This document shows, one piece after another, positions 8,101-16,283 of a stretch of DNA of 64,000 nucleotides. The stretch is from JACVRW01 sp963757815 (GTDB lineage: Bacteria > Actinomycetota > Thermoleophilia > Solirubrobacterales > Thermoleophilaceae). Under the pieces are notes generated by a model. The model was not told the DNA's origin, did no database searches, and was given only the letters and a program-made list of their open reading frames with translations. Numbering within the stretch: the stretch's first letter is position 1; each line of letters begins with the position of its first letter. A program made the position numbers and the translations under genes. Where the stretch lies: assembly GCA_963757815.1 (NCBI GenBank), contig CAVWSN010000025.1, positions 1-64,000 on the forward strand, written 5' to 3'.

Positions 8101-8727
8101 GTGGAGGAGGCACGGCGCACAGATGTACTGAAGTCCTCGCCTCGGATGTTCGACTCGGACATCCTCGACCGCCTCTCGCGCGTGCACCCGATGGTCCCGC
8201 TGCTCATCTTCGGGCCGGCGATCGTCGTGCTCTTCGTCGTCGGCGCCCGCGGCGAGCCCACGACGCTGCAGGTCGTCGGGCTGGTCCTCGCGGGCTACCT
8301 CTTCTGGACGCTCTTCGAGTATTGGATGCACCGGCTCGTGTTCCACTTCGAGCCCGAGGAGGGCATCGGCGCGCGCATCCACTGGATCATCCACGGCGTC
8401 CACCACGACCACCCGAACGACCCGCTGCGGCTCGTGATGCCACCGTCCGTGAGCGTCCCGCTTGCGGCGGCGATGTACGGCCTGTTCGTGCTCGTCCTCG
8501 GCACACCCTGGGCAAACGTCTTCACGGCCGGCTTTCTCACCGGCTACCTGGCGTACGACATGACTCACTACCACGTGCACCACCACCGTCCGCGGACGCG
8601 ACTCGGCAAGCTGATTCGCGAGCTGCACATGCGCCACCACTTCCAGGACGACACGCGTGGGTTCGGCGTCAGCGCGCCCTTCTGGGACTACGTCTTCCGC
8701 ACTCCGCAGCGCCGCCGCACGAGCTGA
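8101..8727 (+). CDS. Fatty acid hydroxylase / sterol desaturase family protein
   Basis: A 208-residue integral membrane di-iron enzyme starting at GTG. The eight-histidine pattern is complete: WMHRLVFH, HGVHHDHPND, HYHVHHHRP and HMRHHFQ. Three to four hydrophobic segments (VPLLIFGPAIVVLFVV, VVGLVLAGYLFWTLFEYW, the VPLAAAMYGLFVLVLG region) anchor it. It matches bacterial fatty acid 2-hydroxylase-like enzymes by length and by EYWMHR. It probably hydroxylates acyl chains of membrane lipids. The frame is intact. Confidence 0.85.
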   Translation: MEEARRTDVLKSSPRMFDSDILDRLSRVHPMVPLLIFGPAIVVLFVVGARGEPTTLQVVGLVLAGYLFWTLFEYWMHRLVFHFEPEEGIGARIHWIIHGVHHDHPNDPLRLVMPPSVSVPLAAAMYGLFVLVLGTPWANVFTAGFLTGYLAYDMTHYHVHHHRPRTRLGKLIRELHMRHHFQDDTRGFGVSAPFWDYVFRTPQRRRTS

Positions 8728-8775
8728 CGAGTCCGTCTGAGACCGCGCTGCAACCGCCGGTGCGTGACAGATGGC

Positions 8776-9568
8776 TCAGACCTTCGGGCCAATGAACTCG
8801 TCAAGACGTGCCACGTCGCGCTTGCGCGACACGTAGACCGTGCGCGGCGCGACGGTCCAGTGGATCCCGAGCACACTCGCATCCGTCGCAGAAGAGTCCG
8901 CCGAATGTCGGTCGACAGGTTGCTGAATGAGTAGCGCGGGTGCCGCCAGTTCGTGCCCGTGTTGATGAAGCGGCAACCATCGGAGTGGATCAGCCCGCGG
9001 AGCAGGGCCTCCGGGTAGCGCACCAAGAGCTCGCACTGCCAGTCCGCGAGCTCGATGGGCCGCTCGTGCTTTCGTCCCGGGCCGTGCTGGGGGAAGAAGC
9101 ATGGCCACGAGCGCGAGTACGCGGCGATCTCGACGTGCGAGCCCTCCGAGCTATTGGCGTAGCCACCCGAGCGCAGCCGGCGGCTCACCTTGTTCTCAGG
9201 GCGGAGCTTCCTGATTGCGTCCTCACACTCATCGATGATTCGCGGGTACTTCGCGTCAAGGAAGAAGTGCGCAACCTGTAGACATCCCGCCGGTGGGCAG
9301 AGATGCACCCGTCGCCGAGGTAGATGCCGAGCGCGTACATGTACTCGGCAGGAAGCGCTGAGAACTCGTGCGCGCCGCCGTTGCAGCGGCGACACACGCC
9401 CTCCACGGGTCCGTTCGCGCTGCGCGGGAGGACGCCCCGCAGCCAATCGCGGACCGTCGACCGCGGAAGACCCGTGAGCCGCGCGACCTCCGTCGCCGTG
9501 CGCCCCTCCTCCGCCAATCTCAGGACATCGCTGACGAGGCAGGCGGGGTGCATACGAATCGAACACAT
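8776..9568 (-). pseudogene. tRNA-adjacent HTH/LAGLIDADG homing endonuclease-like protein, copy 1 (frameshifted)
   Basis: Domains in order: helix-turn-helix EVARLTGLPRSTVRDWLRG (about 29-47), zinc knuckle CRRCNGGAHEFSALP, first LAGLIDADG helix YALGIYLGDG, the family block FFPQHGPGRKHERPIELADW, second LAGLIDADG helix ALLRGLIHSDGCRF, and a C-terminal DEFIGPKV. Both motif-end aspartates are present, so nuclease activity is plausible. Frameshifts near 9264 and 8900 break it. The start ATG lies inside a LexA-like palindrome. It is divergent from tRNA-Leu(CAG), 67 bases away. Copies 2 and 3 at 42.6 and 44.3 kb share every block. It could instead be a WhiA-like regulator, but WhiA has its HTH at the C-terminus. 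Confidence 0.7.
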
Positions 9569-9573
9569 GTTCC
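9560..9573. promoter_or_regulatory. SOS-box-like palindrome, copy 1
   Basis: CGAAC ACAT GTTCC, one mismatch from the actinobacterial LexA box CGAAC(N4)GTTCG. It overlaps the start codon of LAGLIDADG copy 1, where a bound repressor would block transcription or a leaderless start. Equivalent palindromes are found at copies 2 and 3. Confidence 0.6.
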
Positions 9574-9635
9574 CACGAGGCCCGGACGGAGGTGCGTGCC
9601 CGGGCAGGGCGGACGCGCTAGATTTGATGCCCGCT

Positions 9636-9720
9636 GCGGCTGTGGCGGAATCTGGTAGACGCGATAGCTTCAGGAGCTATTGGGCTTTTGCTCGTGGGGG
9701 TTCGAGTCCCTCCAGCCGCA
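9636..9720 (+). tRNA. tRNA-Leu(CAG)
   Basis: 85 bases. Acceptor GCGGCTG pairs with CAGCCGC, discriminator A. Anticodon stem ATAGC/GCTAT around TTCAGGA gives CAG. It has a long variable arm (TGGGC TTTT GCTCG) and T-loop TTCGAGT. All arms fold; no intron. Confidence 0.95.
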
Positions 9721-9825
9721 TGCCTCCTCGACGCTCTCCCGCGGCGTTCCCGGCGCCGAGGCTCCAAGTCCTCGCAGCGCATAGAGTGCCAGCCCAACCC
9801 TCAGCGAGACCAAGGAGAGAGACGC

Positions 9826-10431
9826 ATGCCGTACGAGGTACCAGCTCTTCCGTACGACTACGCCGCGCTCGAGCCTCACATCGACGAGGCCACCATGCGG
9901 GTCCATCACGACAAGCACCACCAGGCGTACGTGGACAAGGTCAACGCCGCGCTCGAGGGAACCGATTGGGCCGACAAGCCGATCGAGGAGGTCGTTGCCA
10001 ACCTCTCGCAGATCCCGGACGACAAGCGCGGCCCGGTGCGCAACAACGGCGGCGGGCATCTCAACCACACGCTGTTCTGGGAGTCGATGTCCCCGGACGG
10101 CGGCGGCGCCCCCGACGGCGACCTGGCGGCAGCGATCGACTCGGCCTTCGGCTCGTTCGACGACTTCAAGTCGAAGATGAAGGACGCCGGCGTCAACCAG
10201 TTCGGCTCTGGCTGGTCTTGGCTCGTGCACGACGGCTCCGGCCTCTCGGTCGTCCCGAGCGCCAACCAGGACAACCCGCTGACCGACGGCAAGACGCCGC
10301 TGCTCGGCGTCGACGTCTGGGAGCACGCCTACTACCTCAAGTACCAGAACAGGCGCCCGGACTACATAGACGCCTGGTGGAACACGGTCAACTGGGCCAA
10401 GGTCGCGGAGCGCTTCGGCGCGGCGGGCTAG
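9826..10431 (+). CDS. sodA: Superoxide dismutase (Fe/Mn)
   Basis: A 201-residue cytoplasmic enzyme converting superoxide to peroxide and oxygen. It starts MPYEVPALPYDYAALEPHID after AAGGAGAG. Metal ligands are in the expected places: His in MRVHHDKHH (about 26), His in GGHLNHTLFW (about 75), and D/H in VDVWEHAYYLKY (about 163 and 167). Length and the N-terminal PALPYDY match the Fe/Mn-SOD family; the metal cannot be told with confidence. It stands alone, downstream of tRNA-Leu, with its stop overlapping the end of the convergent hydrolase gene. Confidence 0.93.
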   Translation: MPYEVPALPYDYAALEPHIDEATMRVHHDKHHQAYVDKVNAALEGTDWADKPIEEVVANLSQIPDDKRGPVRNNGGGHLNHTLFWESMSPDGGGAPDGDLAAAIDSAFGSFDDFKSKMKDAGVNQFGSGWSWLVHDGSGLSVVPSANQDNPLTDGKTPLLGVDVWEHAYYLKYQNRRPDYIDAWWNTVNWAKVAERFGAAG

Positions 10432-11307
10432 GAGCGCAGGAACTCGACCGTCAGCTCGGCGATCCGCTCTCCCCGGTCCTCCTGGAGGAAGTGCGCCGCC
10501 TGCTCGATGCGTACCTGCTCGCCGGCTCCCGGGATGAGCCGGCAGAAGACATCGCCCGCGCGCGGGTAAGGAAACACAGGGTCCGAGTCTGAGAAGGCGA
10601 CCAGCGCCGGCTTCTCCCAGCGCGACAGCTCGTCGGCGACCTCGCGCATCTCCGGCGCGCCCGGCTGGTCGTCGGCGGTCGGCACGAGCAGCGGGAACTG
10701 CGCCGCGCCGGCCTTCGATTCGGGCGTGGGGAAGGGCGCCTCGTATGCAGCCAGGATGTCGTCCGGCAGCTCGGTGGCGGTGGCGCTCTGGATCACGAAG
10801 CCCACCGGCAGGTCCGGGTTTCGCTCGGCGAAGTCGCGCCAGGCCATGAAGCCCTTGGACACGCGGCCGGTGAAGAGGCCGGTGTTGAGGATCACGAGGC
10901 GGGCTACACGATCGGCGTTCTCGACGGCCCAGCGCAGCCCGACCGGCCCGCCCCAGTCCTGGACGACGACGGTGGCATCGCGCAGGTCGAGAGCGCCGAG
11001 CAGCTCCGCGACGTGCTCGCAGTGGCGGTCGTAGGAGTACCAGCCGCGCTCCGTCGGCTTGTCCGAGCGGCCGAAGCCCGGGTAGTCGGGGCAGATCGCG
11101 CGCAGACCCGCTGCGGTCAGCACGGGCAGCATCTTCCGGTACAGATAGGCCCAGGTCGGCTCGCCGTGGAAGCAGACGACCGGGCTGCCCTCACCCTCGT
11201 CCAGGTAATGGAGGCGCAGTCCGCCGGCGTCGTGCCAGTGCGGCTCGAAGTCGTACCCCGGGCAGTTCCTCGAAGCGCTCGTCGGGAGTCCGGAACAGCT
11301 CGCCCAC
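10428..11307 (-). CDS. Haloalkane dehalogenase-like alpha/beta hydrolase (one frameshift)
   Basis: Reading GTG 11307 gives VGELFRTPDERFEELPG; after a one-base shift near 11260 it continues EPHWHDAGGLRLHYLDEGEG, then FHGEPTWAYLYRKM, the oxyanion loop HGEPTW typical of haloalkane dehalogenases. The nucleophile is in VVVQDWGGPVGLRWA. Acid and histidine are plausible at FSDSDPVFP and EQAAHFLQED. About 290 residues, cytoplasmic. It is divergent from the Fur-family gene with only 27 bases between starts. The substrate may be a halide or an epoxide/ester; the family does not prove dehalogenation. Confidence 0.8.
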
Positions 11308-11334
11308 GGAGGCGGACCCTATCCTTGACGCACC

Positions 11335-11772
11335 ATGAGCGACTGGGTCGGACACGCGCACCAGGCCCTCGAGGGCGGCGGCTACCGCGTGAGCACTCCA
11401 CGCGCGGCCGTGGTGTCGGCTCTCGACGAGCTCGGCTGCAGCGTGACCGCGCAGGAGATCACCGAGCGGCTGCGCGAGCGCGGCGAGGGCGTCGGCGTGG
11501 CGAGCATCTACCGGGCCCTGCAGCTGCTCGACGACATGCGCCTGGTGCGGCGCGTCGACGTCGGCGAGCCCGTTGCGCGCTACGAGCCCGTCCACCCTGA
11601 CGGCGAGCATCACCATCACCTCGTCTGCGACAGCTGCGGCAAGACCAAGGCGTTCGAGGACCCGGAGCTCGAGCGGGTGATCGAGCGGCTGGCGGGCCGC
11701 GTCGAGTACTCGGTCGGGGCGCACGACGTGACGCTGCGGGGCATGTGCCCCGCCTGCCGCGACTCGGTCTGA
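11335..11772 (+). CDS. zur: Fur-family regulator, probable Zur
   Basis: A 145-residue DNA-binding metalloregulator. Winged helix: YRVSTPRAAVVSALDELG and VGVASIYRALQLLDDMRLV. Metal sites: the HHHHLVCDSCGK block near residues 90-100 and a second CPAC near the C-terminus, giving the structural Cys4 zinc site of FurB/Zur proteins. Its convergent neighbour is a znuA-like zinc-binding lipoprotein whose promoter contains a Zur-like box, which supports zinc rather than iron as the signal. It probably represses zinc uptake when zinc is sufficient. Confidence 0.8.
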   Translation: MSDWVGHAHQALEGGGYRVSTPRAAVVSALDELGCSVTAQEITERLRERGEGVGVASIYRALQLLDDMRLVRRVDVGEPVARYEPVHPDGEHHHHLVCDSCGKTKAFEDPELERVIERLAGRVEYSVGAHDVTLRGMCPACRDSV

Positions 11773-11810
11773 GCCGGCTTGCCCCGTGCCCCCCGTGGTG
11801 ATCGCGGTCA

Positions 11811-12760
11811 CTAGCGCGGGCGGCAGGCAGTCTTGCCGCCGCTCATCCCCTCGACCAGCGCCGCGGTGTTCGCTGCCATGGCGTCCACGTAGGTCTCGGC
11901 GCCCGAGCCCTCCTCGCCGAGCGTGTCGGCGAAGAGCGGGTCGCCGACGGCCACGCCGGCGTCGCGCGAGAGAGCACGCTCGAGGCGCTCGTCGACGCCC
12001 GCCTCGGGGAACACTGCCTCGACGCCCTCGTCCCGCACCTGGTCGACCAGGTCGGCGATGTCGCCGGCGGACGGCTGTGCCTGGGTCGAGAGCGAGGGGA
12101 TCACGGAGCCGATCACCTCGACGTCATAACGGCGGGCGAAGTAGCCGAGCGAGTCGTGGGTGGTCACGAGCTTGCGCTTGTCCGCGGGCACCTTCGCGAG
12201 GCAGGCGGCGATCTCCGAGTCGAGCCGTCGAAGCTCGCGCACGTAGGCCTCGGCGTTGCGCTCGTAGGTCGCGCGCCCTTCCGGGTCGGCCTCGGTCAGC
12301 CCATCCCGTATCGCGGCCACGGCGAGCACCGTGTTGCGCGGGTCCTGCCACCAGTGCGGGTCGATCTCGTCCTCGCCGTGCTCGCCCCCCTCGAGCGTCT
12401 TCACCGAATCGATCAGCTCGACCACGCCGGCCTCGCCGCCGGCGTTGTCGACCAATTCGTCGAGCCACTCGTCCACGTCGCCGCCGGACTTGAACACGAC
12501 CGCCGCGTCGGCGATCGCGGCCGCGTCGCTCGGGCGCGGTTCGAAGCCGTGGGGGTCCGCGCCCCGTGCGAGCAGCCCGTCGACGTCAGCCCGCTCGCCG
12601 GCAACGTTCGCGACCAGGTCCGCCACGTGCGGGGTGGTGGCGACAACTGTGACGCCCGCGTCGGATCCCGAGCCGGAGTCCGAGCCGCAACCGGCGACGA
12701 GCCCGGCCGCGGCCAGGGCGACGGGCGAGCGTGCGGAGCGAGCGCGGCATGGCGACTCAT
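11811..12760 (-). CDS. znuA: Zinc ABC transporter substrate-binding lipoprotein (ZnuA-like, frameshifted N-terminus)
   Basis: Lipobox LVAGCGSDS and the start of the mature domain (VTVVATTPHVADLVANVAG) are read in the frame of the main body. The ATG at 12760 or 12750 lies in another frame, so a small indel sits near 12720. Metal ligands of cluster A-I solute-binding proteins follow: ADPHGFEPRPSD, the acidic/His loop GGEHGEDEIDPHWWQDP, TTHDSLGYFARRY and a C-terminal DPLFADTLG. It captures zinc outside the membrane for an ABC importer. No permease or ATPase gene is in the window. A Zur-like box lies just upstream. Confidence 0.85.
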
Positions 12761-12766
12761 CCTAAC

Positions 12767-12781
12767 TGAGAATGATTATCG
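12767..12781. promoter_or_regulatory. Zur/Fur-type operator
   Basis: TGAGAATGATTATCG is a near-palindromic AT-rich element close to the TGAAAATCATTTTCA Zur box of actinobacteria. It stands out in GC-rich surroundings and lies 7 bases upstream of the znuA ATG at 12760, where repression would be direct. Confidence 0.6.
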
Positions 12782-12827
12782 CTCGCAGTACGCTGGGTCA
12801 GCCCAGTCCGCCGCTACGGCGTGGACC

Positions 12828-12998
12828 TCACCCGAACCCTATGGCGGCGAAAGTCAGGGCCAGCGCGAGCAGGCTTCCGGTGATCCATCGCAGCCGGCGC
12901 GGGGTGACCCATGAGAAGTCGCGGGCTGCGAGCCACGCCCGCATGCCGCTTGCTCCGGCTGCGGCGGTTGCGGCAGCCGCCATGCACTGTGCGCACAT
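12828..12998 (-). CDS. Small membrane protein, MCAQC-type
   Basis: A 56-residue protein beginning MCAQCMAAAATAAAG with a C-terminal hydrophobic helix ITGSLLALALTFAAIG after a basic stretch TPRRLRR. The N-terminal CxxC plus a single helix recurs in small hypothetical proteins of actinobacteria. It lies between znuA and the TauE exporter, divergent from the latter. The function is unknown. Confidence 0.5.
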   Translation of the reverse strand: MCAQCMAAAATAAAGASGMRAWLAARDFSWVTPRRLRWITGSLLALALTFAAIGFG

Positions 12999-13077
12999 CG
13001 CATGGAGTATTGCGCGCCGGCTGCCCTTTACAACGTGTTGACGGCACCGCCGGTCGGGCCGGAAGACTTCCCCGTCC

Positions 13078-13836
13078 GTGGGCCCGCTAGAGCTCGTCGC
13101 GTTCGTCGCCTGGTGCTTCGTCGTCGCGCTGGCCGGCGGCCTGGTGGGTCTCGTGCTCGGCAACATCCGGCTCCCGCTCGTGCTGCTGCTCGCCTCCTCC
13201 CCCGCCGCCGGCGCGGGCGCGAACATCGGCGTCTCCGGGGTGGCCGCCCTCACCGCCGCCACCGTCCATGTGCGCGCCGGGCGGATCAACTGGCGCCTGT
13301 TCGCCTGGATGGCGCCGCCCTCGATCGCGGGCGCGCTCGTGGGCGGCTACCTGTCGGGGCTGCTGCCGGAGGACGCGCTCTTGGCGATCATCGGCGCGCT
13401 GCTGCTCTATTTCGGGATCGACCTGCTGCGACCGCGGAGCGTACCGGCGCCCGCCCCGAACCCGGGCGAGCGCCCGCTCGACATCCGGGCCGCCGTCGTC
13501 AGCGGCGCGATCATCGGCCTCCTCGGAGGAGTCGTGGGCCTGATCCTGGGCGCGCTGCGGATGCCGGCGCTGCTGCGCTACGTCGGCGAGACGCCGGCGC
13601 GCGCGGTCGGGACGAACCTGGCGGTGGGCGTGTGCGTGGGCGTCGCCGGTGTGATCGGCCACACGCCCGAGGGCGTCGACTGGGACCTGCTTGCGATCGG
13701 CGCCGCCGCTTCCGTGCCGGGCGCCCTGCTGGGCGCGCGCCTCACTGGGCGGCTGAGCGAGCGGCAGCTGCTGCGGGCGATCGGTGCAGTGCTCGTCGTA
13801 GCAGGGTCCGCCACGGTCCTGCAGGCGGTCGTGTGA
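13078..13836 (+). CDS. TauE/SafE-family sulfite/organosulfur exporter
   Basis: A 252-residue polytopic membrane protein with two repeats of the family: GGLVGLVLGNIRLPLVLLL near residue 20 and GGVVGLILGALRMPALLRY near residue 160, each in the GxxGxxxGxxRxPxL context, with about eight hydrophobic helices. GTG start. The gene lies 200 bases upstream of the MBL-rhodanese gene, whose product releases sulfite; the exporter would remove it. The frame is intact. Confidence 0.85.
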   Translation: MGPLELVAFVAWCFVVALAGGLVGLVLGNIRLPLVLLLASSPAAGAGANIGVSGVAALTAATVHVRAGRINWRLFAWMAPPSIAGALVGGYLSGLLPEDALLAIIGALLLYFGIDLLRPRSVPAPAPNPGERPLDIRAAVVSGAIIGLLGGVVGLILGALRMPALLRYVGETPARAVGTNLAVGVCVGVAGVIGHTPEGVDWDLLAIGAAASVPGALLGARLTGRLSERQLLRAIGAVLVVAGSATVLQAVV

Positions 13837-13948
13837 CCCGCTTCGCGGCGGCCCACTCGACCAGGGACATCTCGGCCGGAACGTCGCTCTCGAGCGGCGA
13901 CATCCCCTGTTCGCGCACGCGCTCGCTCACGTCCTTGCCGTGAAGCAC
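13742..13948 (-). CDS. Possible small protein antisense to the tauE 3' end
   Basis: A GTG at 13948 follows GGGAGGAGCAGGA at good spacing and opens 68 codons starting VLHGKDVSERVREQG and containing SDVPAEMSLVEWAAAKR. The first 40 residues look protein-like; the last 28 overlap tauE on the other strand and are low complexity (Arg/Ala). It may end earlier through an indel. No family is recognised. Included because of the ribosome site; it may not be real. Confidence 0.3.
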   Translation of the reverse strand: MLHGKDVSERVREQGMSPLESDVPAEMSLVEWAAAKRVTRPPAGPWRTLLRRALHRSPAAAAARSAAQ

Positions 13949-14035
13949 TCCTGCTCCTCCCGATCCAACTTCCCCCGATCCGGCGTCTTGTTTGTACCCA
14001 CGTGGTCGCGTTTCATTCACTGAGATGATGCGCAC

Positions 14036-15412
14036 GTGATCTTTCGCCAGATCACCCACGAGGACCTCGGATGCGCCTCGTACTTCATCGGCGATCTCGA
14101 CGCGGGGATCGCCGCCGTTGTTGACCCGCGCTTCGAGATCGACGAGTACCTGGAGCTCGCCCGCTATCTCGGCGTCCAGCTCGACCACGTGCTGGAGACC
14201 CACAACCACGCTGACCACGTGTCGGGCCACGGGCGGCTCGCCGCCGCCGCGGGCGCCACGATCCACATCCATCGCCTCGCGGAGCCCGACTACGAGCACG
14301 CCGCGTTCGACGACGGCTTTGAGCTCGAGCTCGGCACGCTCACGGTACGCGCGCTCCACACGCCCGGCCACCGTCCCGAGCACACCGCGTTCGCCCTGGT
14401 CGACAGGGCGCGCGCCGAGGAACCATGGGCGGTGCTCACCGGCGACAGCCTGTTCGTGGGCGACGTGGCGCGTCCGGACCTCGCCGTCGACCGGCAGGAG
14501 GGCGCACGCGACATCTTCCGCAGCCTGCACGAGCGGCTCCTGACGCTCGCGCCCGAGACCGAGGTCTGGCCGGGGCACCTCGGCGGCTCGCTCTGCGGGG
14601 GCCCGGGAATGGACCTCAAGGTCTCCTCGACGGTCGGCTTCGAGCGCCGTCACAACCCGCTGCTCGACGACCTCGAGGAGGCCGCCTTCGTCGAGCAGAC
14701 GCTCGCGAGCCTGGGGCCGCAGCCACCCAACTTCCAGGCGGTCGTGGACCTCAACCGCGGGCCGCTGCTCACCTCCGGCGTGGAGGTCATGCCGCTGACG
14801 GCGCGCCAGGTCGAGCAGCGTCGCGGCGCCGGGGCGCTGATCGTGGACGTACGCACCGACATCCAGTTCGACGAGGCCCACATTCCCGGGGCCGTGTCGA
14901 TCACGATGCTGCGACAGGGCTTCGGGACGAAGCTGTCCTGGGTCGCCGACTCCGAGCAGGAGATCGTGTTCGTGGGCCGCGACGACGAGGACGCGCGCGT
15001 CGCGGCTCGCCTCGCGACGGCGGTGGGCGTGCGCCGGCTGGCCGGCTTCCTTTCGGGCGGCATGACGAGCTGGCGGGCCGAGCGCCGCGATGTCGCGCAT
15101 GTGACGCGCTGGAACGTCCAAGAGCTGGCGAGCGCCGGCGGCGACGTGCAGGTCCTCGACGTCAGGGAGCTGACCGAGTGGCGCGAGGGCCACATCCCGG
15201 GCTCGCTGCATCGCCCCTACCACGACCTCCACTCGCTGCCGGACGAGATCGACCCCGACCGCCCGGTCGCGGCGATCTGCGCCTCGGGACAGCGCAGCGC
15301 CACCGCAGCAAGCCTGCTCGCCGCTCACGGCGCGCACGACGTGATCCACGTCGTGGACGGCGGCGTGCCGCTCTGGGGCCGGCTCGGGAATCCGATCGAG
15401 CGCGGGGACTAG
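14036..15412 (+). CDS. Persulfide dioxygenase-type MBL protein with two rhodanese domains
   Basis: A 458-residue protein. Residues 1-240: MBL fold with ETHNHADHVSGH, TPGHRPEH, LTGDSLFVGD and WPGHLGGSLCGG, as in ETHE1/BlhB-type persulfide dioxygenases with one iron. Residues 255-345: a first rhodanese-like domain without the catalytic cysteine (the loop reads VGRDDEDARV). Residues 360-455: a second rhodanese with the active loop ICASGQRSATAA. It oxidises persulfides to sulfite and can move sulfane sulfur. Downstream of the TauE exporter on the same strand, so sulfide detoxification and sulfite export fit. The frame is intact. Confidence 0.88.
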   Translation: MIFRQITHEDLGCASYFIGDLDAGIAAVVDPRFEIDEYLELARYLGVQLDHVLETHNHADHVSGHGRLAAAAGATIHIHRLAEPDYEHAAFDDGFELELGTLTVRALHTPGHRPEHTAFALVDRARAEEPWAVLTGDSLFVGDVARPDLAVDRQEGARDIFRSLHERLLTLAPETEVWPGHLGGSLCGGPGMDLKVSSTVGFERRHNPLLDDLEEAAFVEQTLASLGPQPPNFQAVVDLNRGPLLTSGVEVMPLTARQVEQRRGAGALIVDVRTDIQFDEAHIPGAVSITMLRQGFGTKLSWVADSEQEIVFVGRDDEDARVAARLATAVGVRRLAGFLSGGMTSWRAERRDVAHVTRWNVQELASAGGDVQVLDVRELTEWREGHIPGSLHRPYHDLHSLPDEIDPDRPVAAICASGQRSATAASLLAAHGAHDVIHVVDGGVPLWGRLGNPIERGD

Positions 15413-15415
15413 GGC

Positions 15416-16246
15416 GTGGGCCGCCCGGCGTCGGGTGACGTCGCGACTCGTGCGCGCGATTTCCATCACGAGGTGCAGCGGGTGGCCTGTGATGTTTTCG
15501 AGCCGTGGCGGCACGGCACCGTCGTCCGAGCCACGCGTTACCCCGACTACTGGGACTTCAACGTGGTCCGGGTCGAGGAGGACCCCCAGATGAGCGTGCA
15601 GGAGCTGGCGGCGTTCGCCGACGAGGCGCTCGACGGGCTGCCCCACCGCCGTATCGATTTCGAGCTCGCCGCGGCGGCGGAGCAGCTGCGGCCGGGCTTC
15701 AAGGAACTGGGCTGGCTGACCGAGCGCCTCGTGTGGATGCGTCACGAGGCTCCTCCCCCACCCGGTCCCCAGATTGCGGTCGAGGAGGTGCCCTACGAGG
15801 CGGTGCACGACCTGCGCGTGGCCTGGCACTACGAGGAGTTCCCCGAAGTGGACTTCGGCGACCTCTTCGCCCAGGCGCGCGACCTCGCGGCGCGCTTCAA
15901 CGCGCGGATCCTGGCCGTGCGCGAGGGCGGGACACCGGTGGCCTTCACCGAGGTCGACCGCGTCGGGCGCTCGGCCGAGGTGGCTCAGGTCTACGTCAGT
16001 CCCGACTACCGCGGCGGCGGCTTCGGGACTGCCCTGACCCGTGCCGCGATCGATGCCGCGAGCGATGCCGACGAGACCTGGATCATCGCGGACGACGAGG
16101 GCCGGCCGAAGGAGCTCTACGCCCGCCTTGGCTTCCGGCCCGTCTGGACAGCGACTCGAGGCCCTGCGTCCTGGTTGAGCGGCGAGGGCGTGGCTTGCGG
16201 CTCGGCCACTTCACAGCCGCTTCACTCGATCTACATAGCTCGGTGA
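15416..16246 (+). CDS. GNAT-family N-acetyltransferase
   Basis: A 276-residue protein, GTG start 3 bases after the dioxygenase stop. The C-terminal half is a GNAT domain: AVREGGTPVAFTEVD, the strand AEVAQVYVSPDYRGGGFG with the acetyl-CoA pyrophosphate loop (Y-R-G-G-G-F-G), TRAAIDAAS and LYARLGFRPVW. The N-terminal half (YPDYWDFNVVRVEED) resembles a degenerate GNAT repeat, seen in two-domain actinobacterial members. The substrate is unknown. It is probably co-transcribed with the sulfur gene by position only. Confidence 0.8.
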   Translation: MGRPASGDVATRARDFHHEVQRVACDVFEPWRHGTVVRATRYPDYWDFNVVRVEEDPQMSVQELAAFADEALDGLPHRRIDFELAAAAEQLRPGFKELGWLTERLVWMRHEAPPPPGPQIAVEEVPYEAVHDLRVAWHYEEFPEVDFGDLFAQARDLAARFNARILAVREGGTPVAFTEVDRVGRSAEVAQVYVSPDYRGGGFGTALTRAAIDAASDADETWIIADDEGRPKELYARLGFRPVWTATRGPASWLSGEGVACGSATSQPLHSIYIAR

Positions 16247-16283
16247 CAAAACCCCTGCAAATCGAGCCTACCTTGCGGGTGCG

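Noticed and set aside
13742..15829. 695-codon open frame antisense to the persulfide dioxygenase
   Set aside because: Composition is the His/Arg/Val-rich mirror typical of GC-rich antisense frames; the plus-strand gene has complete catalytic motifs. Only the 13742-13948 tip is kept as a weak call.
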